DNA of 64,000 nt from Megaleporinus macrocephalus (Eukaryota > Chordata > Actinopteri > Characiformes > Anostomidae): the NCBI GenBank assembly GCA_021613375.1, contig CM038716.1, positions 17,182,024 to 17,246,023 on the forward strand, written 5' to 3'. How positions within the stretch are numbered: position 1 is the first letter of the stretch; each line of letters starts with the position of its first letter. The position numbers and the translations under genes are program-made. Shown here piece after piece: positions 12,369-40,300 of this stretch. The notes under the pieces were generated by a model, which was given only the letters and a program-made list of their open reading frames with translations, was not told the DNA's origin and did not search any database.

Positions 12369-14140
12369 ACAGCCAATCCTCTCTCCATTATTTCTCCAAC
12401 ACAATACAGTACAAGCAAAATAGTTCATTAAACCCTAAATGTTTTTTTTCTCTGATTCATGAATACTTTAATATAATCTCAAGCCATAATCTTTTTAGAC
12501 ATTCAATAACATGTTTCACAATCTATACATTTTGATACAGGTTACATATGAATTGTAGTGGTGATGCTCAGCCAGAAGACAATGAATACTGACATAATTT
12601 TTTTTTACAGAAATGTACCCCTTCCCCAGTGATTAGCCTCCCCCCATCCACATTTTACTTCTTACGCATTGGCAATACGAGTATTCTGCTCCATCAGATA
12701 TGCTCAATTAAATAACCATTGCTGGCTTCTCTTGAGAGAGGAGACAATGCAGTAGTGACTGGGCTTGGCAGCTCTGGGATGGCACAGTGTTCGACTGAAG
12801 GTTGAACCTTCAATACATAAAAAAAAAAAAAAAACTAAAAATATATGAATACACTTCATACCTGTATTTCTTATATATCACTATTACTTACACATCCCCT
12901 AAATTCAGTCAGTAGGACAAAAATAAAATTTCTGATGAATCGATGCTTTATCCAGGTTGGTGGTGGAGATGTCTAGTAAACAATAACAAAGAAGAGGAAA
13001 AACTAGAAATCTCCAATGTCCCTTTAGCGCACGGGTAAATATTTACTATCCTAGAAAACTGAGCGTACTCGTTAAGATTTAAATAAGATAGTACTACCCT
13101 GCTATAAGGAGCGTAACCTTCACTGATGGTTTAAACCGAAGACTTCAGCTATCGCCTCTTTTCTGCAGAAGGTGCCCTTGTAGCTATTGTAGAGCACAGT
13201 GGAAGCATTTTATCCAGAGACATTCATTAGAGTAGGTTTTATATTCAACACAATGGAGAAAACATGAATCATGAGGAGTATGGCAAGTGCGGACTCATTG
13301 CTGCGAGGCAACGTTAAAACTCTGCAATGGAACTGGGTGAACAGAAAGTGTGTCAAGGTGCAATGTAAACACACAGAAGTCCCTGAAGTCCAACTTGGAG
13401 GCCCCTCCGAGTGACTCTCCATTTGCATTAGCAAATCAAACAGTTCGTATCTATCAATATCTTTTTCTTTCTTTCTTTCGTTCTATAGGCGAGGTTTCAC
13501 TTAGATGATTATGCTTTAAATCTATCGTAATGTACAATATGAACACTCCACGCTGTGTGGATTACGCATCTTTATTAGTTCAATAAACATCTGTTGTTTA
13601 AGAGGGGGAGTAGCTTTTGGTAAGAACGGGGTTAGAGTTGAAGAGATTGCCTCATCTCATTTGTCTTGCCTTGAGAGTGAGAGAGCATTCTGCTTTTCTC
13701 ACAAGTGCACAACAGCAAAACAAATAAAACACAAGGGGAGGAAAAACTATTTATTTAAAACTCTTGCGGGTTGAATCCAATCAGTTCCTGTGCCCAAATG
13801 AGCTCCACGCAGTCACAGTGATGTAAACGAAATCAACTGATTTGGAGAACTTCCATCGAAATGTGTTCACACATCCATCAGCTCGTACACTGGATCCGAG
13901 CAGAGCTTTAGTTTAATGCCAGAAAAGCACATAAAAAGGAGGAGGAGGAAGAGGAGAGGTCAGAGAGAAAGGAACAACAGGGGCATCAACAACACCACTC
14001 ATGTACCCAAAGCTCCGCACCCTCCAACCAACTCCACAGAGGACGAGACCAAGAGGGGAAGTAGGGAAATATGATGACAAAACTAGCATTCCCTGCCAGA
14101 ATTCTGCTCAATGCTTACTTAAGCAAACAAAACAAAAACA

Positions 14141-14143
<3 letters not shown>

Positions 14144-14231
<88 letters not shown>
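14144..14231. repeat. (AT)n microsatellite, about 44 units
   Basis: An uninterrupted alternating A/T run lying inside the likely taok1 3' UTR. In RNA it would fold back on itself. Confidence 0.95.
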
Positions 14232-14237
<6 letters not shown>

Positions 14238-17200
14238 AACTTGGCCCACGCTCATATGTAATTGTATATTCTGAATGAGTGCTTACTCCCTTACAGATCT
14301 GCCGATTTGCATTGCTAAGCCTGCTGTCATGGCCCTGAAGTCTAAACACATCCACAGAGAAATCTTTGTGTTTTTTAGCCTGCGTGCATTCTTTTAGTTC
14401 TTTCAGTCTAAAAAACAGACATCAATGCCCTGATGTGACACCTTGGGGGAAACTACATTCAGACCAGTTCTCATTCGTGTTTTTCTAGTTCATGAGGATA
14501 CAACCTTAACAACTGTTCAAGTCGTAAACACTGCGACAGACATTCTTTTGTTCTGGACTGTCTAGATTAACCAGCCACACTGTTTGGCCAAGAAATGTAT
14601 AAACAGACTAAACATGGTATAGATAATGACATATCTGTATTTGGCATTAACTGGTTATTGTTAAAGATCTCTGAAGCTGTGTCATTCAGTGGCCTGTGTT
14701 AGGACTTTGTCCTAAGCAGATTTTCTCTAAATAATAGAATTTGTTTTGGTAAACAAAAATATGCCAAATTTGACAATATTAATCGTTTTATGTTACAAAG
14801 CCCTTTCTGTGTGGCATTAGTTAAATACACATGTTTAGTTACAAAGAGGTGTGTAATTACAGCTGTTTTGTATTTCCGGTTTGTTTAATAATAAAAACTT
14901 CTTTTACTTCCCAGAAGTGAAAAAGAATAATGATGATATATCATGTATTGTGAAAACGTCTTAAAGTGTTGCAATTACAGATAAAACAGTATGAAAATTC
15001 AGTATCACGACTAAAGTGACCAAAATGATTAGAGGTATCAGTGCTAACAGTATAGTTTAAATGTGACGAAAATGTACAAAAAGTACCAGATTTTATATGG
15101 AAAACAATAAACAGTGGGTCAAGCAGATCTACTGAGCAAGCACATTTCATTACAGTAGTGTAGAAAAATCTATACTGCTTTGAAATTCGTCTCTCATCTG
15201 ACCCAGGACCATTTTCATTTAGAACAAGAACAGTATTCATCAAACTTCAGTTCCTATGCTGACAGATGTTAGATTTACGAGGAGCAGTTCTAGAAGTTAT
15301 TTGTGATTTAAGTGGCTGCTTGACTGATTTTTTTATGATGTCACATTAAAGTAAGTACCTTCACCAATATTATACACCAAGACCAGCCACTCAAAGTAGT
15401 CTAACACTGCCAGAGCAACTTCACTCCCACATCTGATAACACTTGCTGGTTATTTTGTGAGTATTTTAATGTCAAGCCAATCTGCAGCAGAGTTAACCTG
15501 CATGTAGAAATAGTCTTTCCTATTTACAAGAATAGTCAATATAGCTTTGGGCGCCTAATGACATTGTTGAGGACGTTTAGGGGACAAATGTCTGTATAGC
15601 AATACGTATTGGTTTTGGAATGGCATTCATTTTTCTTATAGAGAAAATTAGCTTGGACCCAGAGTTTCTAATTTGGCCATGGACAGAATGATGACACACC
15701 TTCAGAGGTCATTATCTGACTGTCTTACTATTTAGCAGAAAAATAACCCAAACAACAACAACAACAACACAGTATTTGTAACTCCGGCTCATAGCGTTTT
15801 TCTTAAAATAACTAAATAAAGTGCTCCTGCTAGGCAGCTGTTAAAAAAGGCACTGCAAACCACAGTCCATACTCTCTGGTGTGGTATAGTGGAAAAACCA
15901 TTAGCCAATATTCAGAGACACACACACACACCTTCCTCCACTCCATCTGAACAACCTGTTCTAGTGTAACACATCAGATTCAAACTGCTGTCCACTCGTC
16001 TTATGAGCCAGTTCACAACTTTGTAGTTGAATGAGGTATGAGGACTTGTAAGCTGTATGGGAGCGTTTTGTTTCAGGTCTATGTAAAACATTCAGACCCA
16101 TGCATGTACTGTACACTGAATACACACATTAAAAGGCACTGACTGAACTGACTGAACTCATACCTGATCTTTGGCTAAATACATTGCTAACTGAGACGGC
16201 AAAGGCATGTATGAAGAAAACTAACCAGATTCACATGTAGAGCGAGTCTTTTAAAAAGTACATAACATAATTTGATCTGGACAAATAAGCATTTGAACTC
16301 CACCTGGTAGTATTTGAGGGGGAAAGGTAACTTTGGTACAACAACACTGACATGTAAGGGGAAGCACACCATTTCATGAATATCTCACTACATTCCAAAA
16401 CACTAAAACAAGTTTTAGACATCACAAAGACTAAAACACATCTAAAAACAACACCTGTAGCTTTTTTATCACAGACAAGCACAGCACAAAACCGAGCAAA
16501 CATCTGTGATCTGCGATTTATGGTGGATTTCTGCACTTATTGGCAACAAAAGTGCAGTGTCCAGTTGTAATCTTAAAAATCGGAATAATTAAAAATGATC
16601 ACTCAAAACAACACATAAAATCTCTGGCAGTATGGAGTGCAGAATGGCACGACTGTTACATGGGAAGACGACTGTTACTTTTTAACTCTCACCTACATTA
16701 GAACATATACTCTGCATATTAAAGCTGGAACAAAAATAATCCTTTCTTTAAGATAGACTACATAGTGTTCTGTCTAAGGAACTCAACATTCACCTCAGTG
16801 CTGGGGCATAACAGCAGGCTGGCAATGTGACAGTACGGGAGCGGTGAAGTCTTCTTGCTACTGGCTAGAACACAGTTATGCTTTTGTTTGTCAGCATACG
16901 CTGTGCCTCCTTATTTAAAAACACATCTCAATTCAATGGGTTAAACTGTAAAGACAGCTAAAAGAGAAAGGAGTCAACACTGATTGGGCATTAAGTAAGC
17001 TGAGCAGTGTTACAGACACAGATGCACTCTAGCTCTGCATGTGGGCCAATCAATTGTCATGCAGAGGTAGAATACCTATTAACCTGAGCGACATTTATTT
17101 ATACCGCACATACATAACTGCATGTGGAAAAGGGGAGGAGGAAGAAAACAAAGGGTGGGCAGGGGTGGTGATCGGATTAGGGGAAAGCAGTTTGGCTGAT

Positions 17201-17284
17201 TCTTTTTGCCTGGTGGTCCCCTAACCTGTACATATATATGTATGTATGAGTGTAAGTGTAGGGCTGGCACTGGTACTCTGGTAT

Positions 17285-31337
<14,053 letters not shown>

Positions 31338-32327
31338 CTACAAGTGCAAGAACAGAGAGAGGATACTGATAAAGTTCAAAGAGGGATGCTTTAATAGGCT
31401 CTTTATTAATGCAAGCTGCAGCGGTTCATCTTGAACAATAAAGGTAATGAAACCATGTTTTTCTAAGCACTATATGAATTTAAGACATTCATATATTCAT
31501 GCCTTACATTTATATACTTTCCTGCTTCTTTCAAAATTAAACAGTATTATAAAAATTCTGCATTCAGAAACCAGGTTCCAAGACAAGTACTACGTATTTA
31601 GTTTTTATGTATTTTGAACTGCTCAATAAAACAATCTGAACACACATCAACATACGTTTGGGGTAACTGTCAAGTGCTGGAAACACTGCGGTTTTATTTA
31701 ATACAATTTCAGCAGAATTTGCTCGTTACCTATTAATACTGCTAAAACCAAAAACCCCCAGATCTGCTATTCACATCAATATGACATAAACAACGTATCA
31801 AAGTGTCTTCCTCATCCTGAAATACATGTTTCATTTTATTTGTTGTTTGAGACGGCATTGCTATGTATTCAGCTTCAGCATTGCTATGGCTAAACGTAAA
31901 AGACCAGCTTGTTTAGGCCAATAAAATGTAGCCATATCTCGTAGTAGTAGGCTACAGTTCTTACCGTTCAGTCTGTCATTAAAATATAATGTTGATTGTT
32001 GACTTATGATCAGTCACCATGTCAGTAAATTTAAAGGACTGCCTGAATATATAGAGTCATGTGTAACATTGCGTGTGCAGCCTATGCTGTTGTTTTTGAC
32101 TGTAGTATAAAATTGGGTATTGAGAATTGTGGAATATCTGCTACAATAAAACAGGAGCACCTTAACATGAGCACACTGAGAAGGCAGAGGTAGCAGTACT
32201 AACCCTACATTACATCTTAATCTGAAGTATTTTTCTCCTTGAATTAATTATAATAATAATAATGAATAATACTTTTTTTTCTCATAGTCAAATACTAAAA
32301 TTACCCAGAATGCACATCCCTTATAAG

Positions 32328-33263
32328 TAGAGATGGACCGATCAGCAATTTTGAGGCCGATTCGCCGATCACCTTTCAATGCTATCAGCCGATAGAGGGC
32401 GGGGCTAAGTGCCACGGCAGGGCTACATGTAGCTATTAGCGCAAGCAAGTCATGAAACATGGTCTAAACTGGTTTATTACCATTTTTAACAAACTCATGT
32501 GAAACAGCATAATATTTTTAACAAAATTAACAGTAAATAAACAAAGTAAATCAAACAAATATCACCAATACTACAATCATTAGATTTAGACCCTTAATTT
32601 AAAACGAAAATAGCTAATTAAATAAATGCATTCAAAATTGCAGTCCTTAAACACAGACTTTGGCGATTTTCAACGACAATCTGTAATCATTAAATGTAGA
32701 TCTCATATGGCTGCTGCTGTACTGTTCGTACCAGTCAGATCTGGTCTGCACGGGTTTCTGGGTTATTTGTTTTGTGCTAGCTGCACGTGCTAGCTCTGCT
32801 GTTCGCTGATACTCACTGTATTCAGCCGTGTGGTGTACTCTAAAAACCGTATCAGATTATAAGTGTTAAATGTCTTTGTTCTGGCTCCCCAACGAGACAG
32901 GGTTAATTTTACAGATTTAAAAAACGTTCTGGACGAGTCTGTGTCACATACGGTAACAAGCTGCCAGACAGACGCAACGCCACGCAATGCAATGGAAAAC
33001 TGTTCTCGTGAGGTGCGCTGATTTAGTCAGTCTGTGGAAAAGGAAAGGGTATGTATTTCCACCTAGCGGTTCAGATAGAATGGCAAGGACCTGGCTGGAG
33101 GGGGTTTCAACTAAGCGCTAGCTGGAAAAACAGAAATTAAGCACATTTGATCGGCTTTCGGGATCGGCTAAATTGGAGAAATATCGGCCGATAACTGATC
33201 GCATATTTTGATAAAAAAAATCGGCTGATCCTGATACATAGCCGATCAATCTTTTCATCTCTA
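32328..33263. mobile_element. Non-autonomous hAT element, 936 bp, perfect 8-bp target duplication
   Basis: It begins TAGAGATGGACCGATC and ends GATCAATCTTTTCATCTCTA; the terminal eight bases are perfect inverted repeats (TAGAGATG/CATCTCTA). The palindromic octamer CTTATAAG flanks it on both sides (32320-32327 and 33264-33271), which is the hAT target-site length. Subterminal regions are full of CGATC/GATCGG motifs in both orientations, as expected for transposase binding sites. No open frame of useful length is present, so movement would need a transposase from elsewhere. Confidence 0.88.
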
Positions 33264-34798
33264 CTTATAAGTAATAAAATAAAACTTGAGCGATAGGTAC
33301 TGTCCACTAAGAGAGGAAGAGGGACTGTTACATTAATTATGCATTTATTCAATTATATTCTTTTAGTACAACACCACCAGAAATCTGAAAAAACTGAAAA
33401 GGCCTTCTATTCTAGTGAGTAATGCCTGCCATAGTGTCTTTTCAATCTGCACAGCAGTGTGGAGCGCCTCAGCCATATGAGTGGCACACTAAGCAACTCA
33501 CTCCACCACATGACGGACACAGTCATGCCGGCTTGGCTGGCATAGCATATAGGGACTGGGAAAAGAGACTGCCATCTTTCACTCCCAGTGAGAATGGAAC
33601 CAACTGTAGTTACAAATGGCACAAGGCACAGAGGGGACACTGAACCAGCTCAACCCTTCACAAGCAACCACTTGGATTGGTGAACTCTGAGAGCAGACAC
33701 TCAGTTCAAATTTTTCTAGCAACTAGCAATAAATGCATGGACTTAATGATCAACATCGACTACATGCAAAGCAAAAAGGACAACTGGGCATGTAAAAATG
33801 TCCTGATTCTACAGAGCTCCAATTATATACCACACAGATTGATCTGGCCCAGACCAATACAAACCATTTCCAAATAAAAGTTATCAAAGCAGCATGCTCT
33901 TGTGTACAATTGGGCTTTTATAAAACAGTGCAGCTGAACAATAAACAATACAAGAATTCTGCAAAATCATAAAAAACACCCCAAACTGAAAGAAACATGT
34001 TAATTGAGGCACAAAGATTAGCACAAAGCTTGTTCATGTTTTATAGTTTCCATAAAAAATATCAAATCTTAAAAGAGAGCACTTTCATGATACTGTATTG
34101 AAATTGTTCCACCCTTAAAATCAGCCAAGCCAAAAGAGAGCAGGAGCAGATTTCTCACTCGTGTCTCTAGACGTAACATTAAATCACCAATAAAAACTGT
34201 TCATGACTGTACCAAACAAGCTAAGACACAGCCTAAAGCTCTCCTTTTGGCGCAAAAGAGCATAGTTGGCTATTGTAGCAGAGCTGACGGTTTGAGCAGA
34301 ACAGCGTGTTCTCCTGCTGAGTCTCTGAGTGAGACAGAGGAAGTGCGGAGGAGACACCCAGAAGCTGCAGCCACAACACTAACTGCGCTGTCACTCCCAC
34401 AGGGCCTGAGCCACAGCCAGCCACGCATCAGTGCTCACTCTGCTGCCTTCTGCTGCCTACAGCCCTTAGCCAGGCCTCCAACACTGTGGAGTGCGCTGTG
34501 ACTATGTACTGAAATGGATGAATCACTGCTAATCACAATCACAACACCACGCAAAATAACTGTAATCATCACTCTACTCTACTCTGTAGCACCATCGGCC
34601 CAGTCGACTTTCCCCACCGTTACAGACTGCAGAGCAACAATGCATTGATACAATCTAACTTAAATTACATTTTCCGGCCTAAGAGCTGAAAAAATGAAAT
34701 GTTTCGTGCTCTTGCTTGTGAAAAGCCATCATATACAAAGTACACTTATAAAAACGCACTTGACTAGAAGTCCTGACCAAAGAAAAAAAAATAAAAAA

Positions 34799-34835
34799 TA
34801 AAAAAATAAATAAATAAATAAATATATATAAATAA

Positions 34836-34909
<74 letters not shown>
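34799..34909. repeat. (AAAT)n / (TA)n microsatellite
   Basis: AAAT-type repeats pass into an uninterrupted (TA)n run of about 70 bases. Confidence 0.93.
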
Positions 34910-34912
<3 letters not shown>

Positions 34913-36536
34913 TGCCATCAATGCTGCACTGTGCTTCTGTTAGAGCTCCTTCACTTATGCAGCCATTCCCTGCATGATCTTGCTGATTTACGACAGTCAC
35001 TATGGATTGTATGAATTTTCAAATAATCCTGTGATTATTTTCACGATTAATCAAAGTCTTTTAATAAAAAGTCAAAACAACAAAATTGGGGTTATCGGAA
35101 CAAAAAACATACAACAGCAACAAACAAAGGTCTTCAAAGATCACAGAATAAATAAAATGGGAAATTAATAGATAACACATAAAATGGATAAAAAGAAGCT
35201 TTTCAGAAAATGTATTTTTGGTGTTCAAAGAAAATACTTAATAAAACCGAATATATAATAATAATAATAATAGGACAATAAAAGGAGCAATATGTAAGAT
35301 GACTTGTACGTATGTAATTTTTTGGTTAATTTAAAGTTTTCCAAAATTAACCAAATTATCAACAGACTGTGATCAACTGTGCATCAGAATGTGCATGTGT
35401 CACAAAGACCTCTACTGAACGATTAAGAATGATTAAGAGCCAAGAGCTACGCGCAGGAACTGCTCTGTGGTCAGCTGCATGTTTATTTTTAATAGCATGT
35501 CCCACCTATTAACAAAAAACAGTACGAAAGAGTACTCTCCGCGGACGACGGTGGTGGAACAAAAGAGTATAACGTCACTTTCCTTTCTCTCACTCTCTCT
35601 GTACATTGCAAACGGCTTACTTGTTTATCAACAACAATATTTCATTACATTGTCACAACAGCCAGGCCTAGCATGAACTCCAGTCAGACTCAAGCCTTAT
35701 GCCTTGAAAAGAACCAAAACAGAAAAAAGTTAAGAGGCATCTGGCTGTCAATGACACTCACTATTCACTAATTAGGCATACGTGGCATAACTGCATATTT
35801 GTATCTTCGTATATTTAATGGACCTTTTACAGCAACTACACAACAACAATGGTTTGCACATTTTCAACAGAAGAGATAAGCCTAAAAACAAAAGAAACGT
35901 ACATGGGCATTAATGAGGTATAAACTTTAATGGTAATGGTAAACAGCTCACGTGAGAATGTTTGAATCACATCTTCTAAACAGATTTCACAGGCTAGCGT
36001 CTGTAAAGTACGGTGAGAGTCGACAGATACCAACTTTATCAGGTCATCTATATCGTACGAGAAGTGAAGTACTGCAACATTACCTACTGCATAGATACTG
36101 TGCCATATGGCTTCACGGTCAGAGGTTTACACTTCTTTTCACAGAGTTTCTGGATGCTGCAGAGCTGTAAGAGAGCAGGGTGGGCTGACTATCAGAGCTG
36201 GCAATGTGTTATGTGTCAAGTAGAATTCCATCTAAAAGCAAATTTGTCTGTACTTGTCCCAACAGCCTGTAACATGAGTGCAAATGTTTTCTGAGAATGC
36301 TCACTTTCCGGGTTTTGGTATTTAGATGTAAAAATGAAACAAAGTCCGATATGATTACATCAAATTAAGGAAATAAGCTTTTCCATCTTGGAATGCTAAG
36401 CTTCTCTTCTTCATCAGGTGAAAGTAAGACTGAGTACCGAAATCAGTGAGGATGGGCAGTGTAGTCAGGCAGAACACAGCAGAGAGATCCCTCATAGCCA
36501 AAGTGCTCTTCTGAACCAGCTAGAACTCACACCTCG

Positions 36537-36550
36537 GTTTCCATGACAAC
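36537..36550. promoter_or_regulatory. RFX X-box-like motif
   Basis: GTTTCCATGACAAC fits the RFX half-site pair (GTNNCC-N-x-GNNAC form). It sits in a GC-richer stretch (about 36530-36700) of taok1 intron 1 that also has CT-rich and GC-rich tracts, so it could be an enhancer or alternative promoter. This is a motif match only. Confidence 0.3.
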
Positions 36551-36859
36551 AGCATCCACAGGCTGACGGGCAAAGGACCGGTAAACTCTCCTCACGGCAC
36601 TGGGCTCTCTCTTTCTCTCGCGCTGCCTGTTTGCCCAAGTGCCTGCTGCTGACTGACTGGCAGACGAGAAAAGACTGGCAGAGCGAGAGATAAAGCTAAC
36701 TAACCTTTAGCCTTACAGCACAACTGTGGGTAAAAGCATTTCTGTCATGGTGTCAGCCTTGGTTCCGGTCCCTCTTATGATCTTCTGAGATGCAGTTGTA
36801 ATAAAATGAACTGAAACCATCTTAGGGAATCCAGCCACTACAGATGGGTTTGATGAATG

Positions 36860-37310
36860 AGGCTGTGCTAGGGCCGGGAAATACGAACCAAAAATAATAC
36901 CTTGATATTTTTTAGCTGAATGGTGATACACGATATATATCTCGATATTTTTTTCTTCCCATAAAGCAATAACAAAAAGGCACTTCTGCGTCAAAGCTAC
37001 ATATCCTAAGTCACACAGGCATTCTTGACAGGCATTGTTCTTCTTTTAACTAACCAGCTCCTCTTTGATAGCTTCTTTTGTGTCTTTATCTGTCTCCATG
37101 CTGTCGCTGCCTGCATTAACGGGTGAAACTGTGGGGGTGGGGTGAGTTTTGTGAGGGAGAGAGGCAGGGCAGTGTGAAGTTGAGACAAATTGGGAGAGTA
37201 GAGAGGCGAACTGGTGGATCTACAAGTATAATTGCAGGGCAACACAGACTATATTGCTATAAACATATATCAATATGTCCTTAAAACTCGATATAAAGCC
37301 CTGTTCCAGG
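36860..37310. repeat. AT-rich repeat-like segment with ATATCGA words
   Basis: Both ends carry words such as CGATATATATCTCGATA and 'CTCGATATAAAGCCCTG', with a more complex middle. It resembles other ATATCG-bearing repeats in this window. The borders are uncertain. Confidence 0.4.
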
Positions 37311-40300
37311 CTTTGCAATGTTTCTTTGGTTTACCTTTCATTCAACACTGCTTTTAGAAATATGACACAGCAAAAGAAAGCAATACGATGCAGTTAATTT
37401 GAAGAGGCTACACAGCAAATGAGTGCTATTACACATAAAATATTTCTGCTGTTTGCCCTGTAATACCAGATCAATCTAACCATTACAGTATTGAGAGTAT
37501 TTTAATGAGCCACAGATTCACATAGCCTGACGATGGGCAGTTTCTATAATTCTGCCTGTAACCATTAACTTTAACCATCAACCATGTCACTTTGAAAGGC
37601 TCAGTGTGATGAGCTGACAATTAGTTGCTACTGACATTTAGTCTTACTTTTGTTGTCCTATAACTTAACCCCTTCTTAGCACATATACTAACCTTATTAA
37701 AGGAATCAGATATTGGCCAGTTATGTTCTGTCCAGGTTTGATACTGTTTTGCAGTCACGCCCATTATAAAACAGTAACAGTGCAATTTAGACCTAAATTA
37801 GACCTAGAACATAATAGAACCATTTCCACAACTCTAAAAACAATATTGTCAGTCTCCACTAAGGCACACCCTATTGTACATTTATCTCCTCTGAAACAAG
37901 GGCCTCGAAGTTGCACTAATATCCAACTGACGCATCCTAATTTAACAGTTCAAGTCCAGTTTCGACCAGTTTGCCTTTGAGCTTTACTCAAAACTTGTCT
38001 TAGTCTGCCTGCTCTGCCATTACATGCTCCAATACAAACTTGTCTATCAGTAAATGCAAGCAGACGAGTGCATGAGAATGACCTCATTCTAAAATAGCGC
38101 TTTGTTTGTTGCTTGCACTCGGGTCTGTATCACCCCCCTGCCGAGTGCTGCTCAGATGATCAGCTGCACAGACACAATGCTGAGAGCTGAGGGCTGATGG
38201 GCTGATGCGTTGGTCACAAGACTGGCCCAGGCTCCTGCTGCCTCCCACCACTCACCAGCTGCCTCACACCCTGGAACGGAGTTCCAGTCTCTAACGCACA
38301 CACACACATAGCACTGTACCACACAACACATGGCTCACACGCTGCATACAATAATACCAGCACACAGAACCGAGCACACAAGAGTAACAGGTAACAGACC
38401 CTCACTGACAAACACAGCTCATAATCAACAGACCAACAAAGTGACTTATGCAATGACACAATGAGATGGCAAACACAAAAGACAGCAATGACACAAGTGA
38501 CACAAGTGAGCGTGACTGTACAATATCTAGGGTGTAACGATACTACGATTTCACAGTACAATAACTGAAGTGTAACAGCCCTCACGTCAGTAGTATGCAC
38601 TCACTCACAATGCATTTCATGCCAACTATAGCACAGGACTAGTACTCTCGCACTACTATCCACAAAACCTACATTTACTGTACTCAGCATAGATGACACT
38701 GATTTAAAAACCTGGTCATTAAAGATGTGTGATGGGATATTCTGTGTCACTGTATCAGGCAAACACATCATAAGCTGTCCATATTATGATGTACCTTAGA
38801 TACCCTCAGGTCACAGCATCAGCTTTCAGATTTCTACTGTCAAGTCTCGCTCATTTGGCAAAAAGGCAACCGAAAAAAAAACCAAAAAAAAAACAACCAT
38901 AAATTGCAGCCATTCTGTTCTTTCTTGCTAGATTAATTCAGTTTTGTGGCTAAATTCAAAATGACAGTATACTTTGACCACAGCCTTTACTGAACTGTGC
39001 AATTAAGTTAATTTACTTAATCATTTATTTACTTATTACTGTTATCTCTCATGTGTAAATGCTAGAGGCATAACAGTTCACCACTTTCGGTTCAGTCCTT
39101 GTTTGCAGGGGCGGCTTATTTAAATTGATCCTAAAATGCAGGTTTAATGCAAGATGTGCACAACAAACAAATAAGTGTTTTTAAAGAGAAAAAATAAATG
39201 TGCATTAAAAGTTCAGCTTCTACAAAACTGTTGTCAAACTGGGGTGAAAATCTAGCCAAATGTACTGCAACACAATGTTTCTTGCATTACTGGCTGTGAG
39301 AATGACATTTTGCCACTCAGCAACAGCCTCTTTCAGCCCATCAGCCACATGTGTGAAAATGGTTAGTGTCTGAAGAACTAGTTTTTTTTTAATTCTCTTA
39401 TTCTCATGGGAGAACATTTGGAAGAAATGGGTGCACAGCTATCATCTACATGCAATATGAAAATGAAAATGAACACATACTCTGTGAACTGAACCGTGGG
39501 CTGCTGAATGGCAGGTCTCATTTTCTGTTTAGAACCGTTACATCATTAGTAAACACATAATATGAGACAAAGCAACCACATCTCCATACCTATCTTAACC
39601 ATTTACCACAGATATTAGGATTCTGCTACTGGCACAGACCTCGCTACTGTGCGGGGGTATTTATCCCATTCTGTGGTGATCTGTTATAAGAAAATCAGTG
39701 TCTTTATTCATACAGCAATAAAAGCCATCCTGATTCACACCATGACGTCTGACATCACAAACATTTCTATAGTATTTCGTTCACATCACATACGCTACTG
39801 CAACACAGACAACGGAAAAACTCCTATTAATACACTTCAAGATGTGTTATACAACACACATACAGATACACACACTGACAGACCAGAAGCACCCAAGGTA
39901 CTCACCAACACAGAGCTGACAGACTGTGGCTCATCACTGTGGATTTATTGCATGGCCTCTGTTATTATGAAAAAGCGGTAGTTTGACCCAGACAAAATTA
40001 CTGTAGGTGCAGCATGTTCAACAAGATGAGACCATGACATGCCACCCTACACACGCACACGGAATGCAGCAGGACAGGTCAGCAAAGCAGGAGGGCAGGA
40101 ATTCTATGTGCAGGCAAGCTGTCTCGCTGTTTAGTTACTTCCTCTTCACTCAGACGAGGCAGAAACTGGGCTCTAACAGACACCTACTACGCAACTCAAA
40201 AAAACTTTGACATTTGAATGACTAGTAATTCACTAGGCTCAGCGAGTAAGTGTAAACGATCGAAGATATTTAAAATCCCAACTCGAACAAAACATCACAG

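Larger units (their letters stand above)
12345..17284 (-). other. Probable long 3' UTR of taok1
   Basis: The taok1 stop codon is at 17285-17287 on the minus strand. From there to the AATAAA at 12363-12368 no other gene is recognisable, and much of the sequence (about 12.7-13.9 kb and 15-17 kb) is complex and free of recognised repeats. Mammalian TAOK1 transcripts have a very long 3' UTR, so a length of about 4.9 kb is plausible. A nearer poly(A) site could also be used. An (AT)n tract of 88 bases lies inside. Confidence 0.5.

Noticed and set aside
14001..14355. Frames with long Y-I repeats at 14 kb
   Set aside because: Translation of the (AT)n tract only.
38214..38600. 128-codon minus-strand frame with many Cys and Val
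   Set aside because: It arises from CA/GT-rich sequence; no family, no exon borders, and it lies in the taok1 intron.
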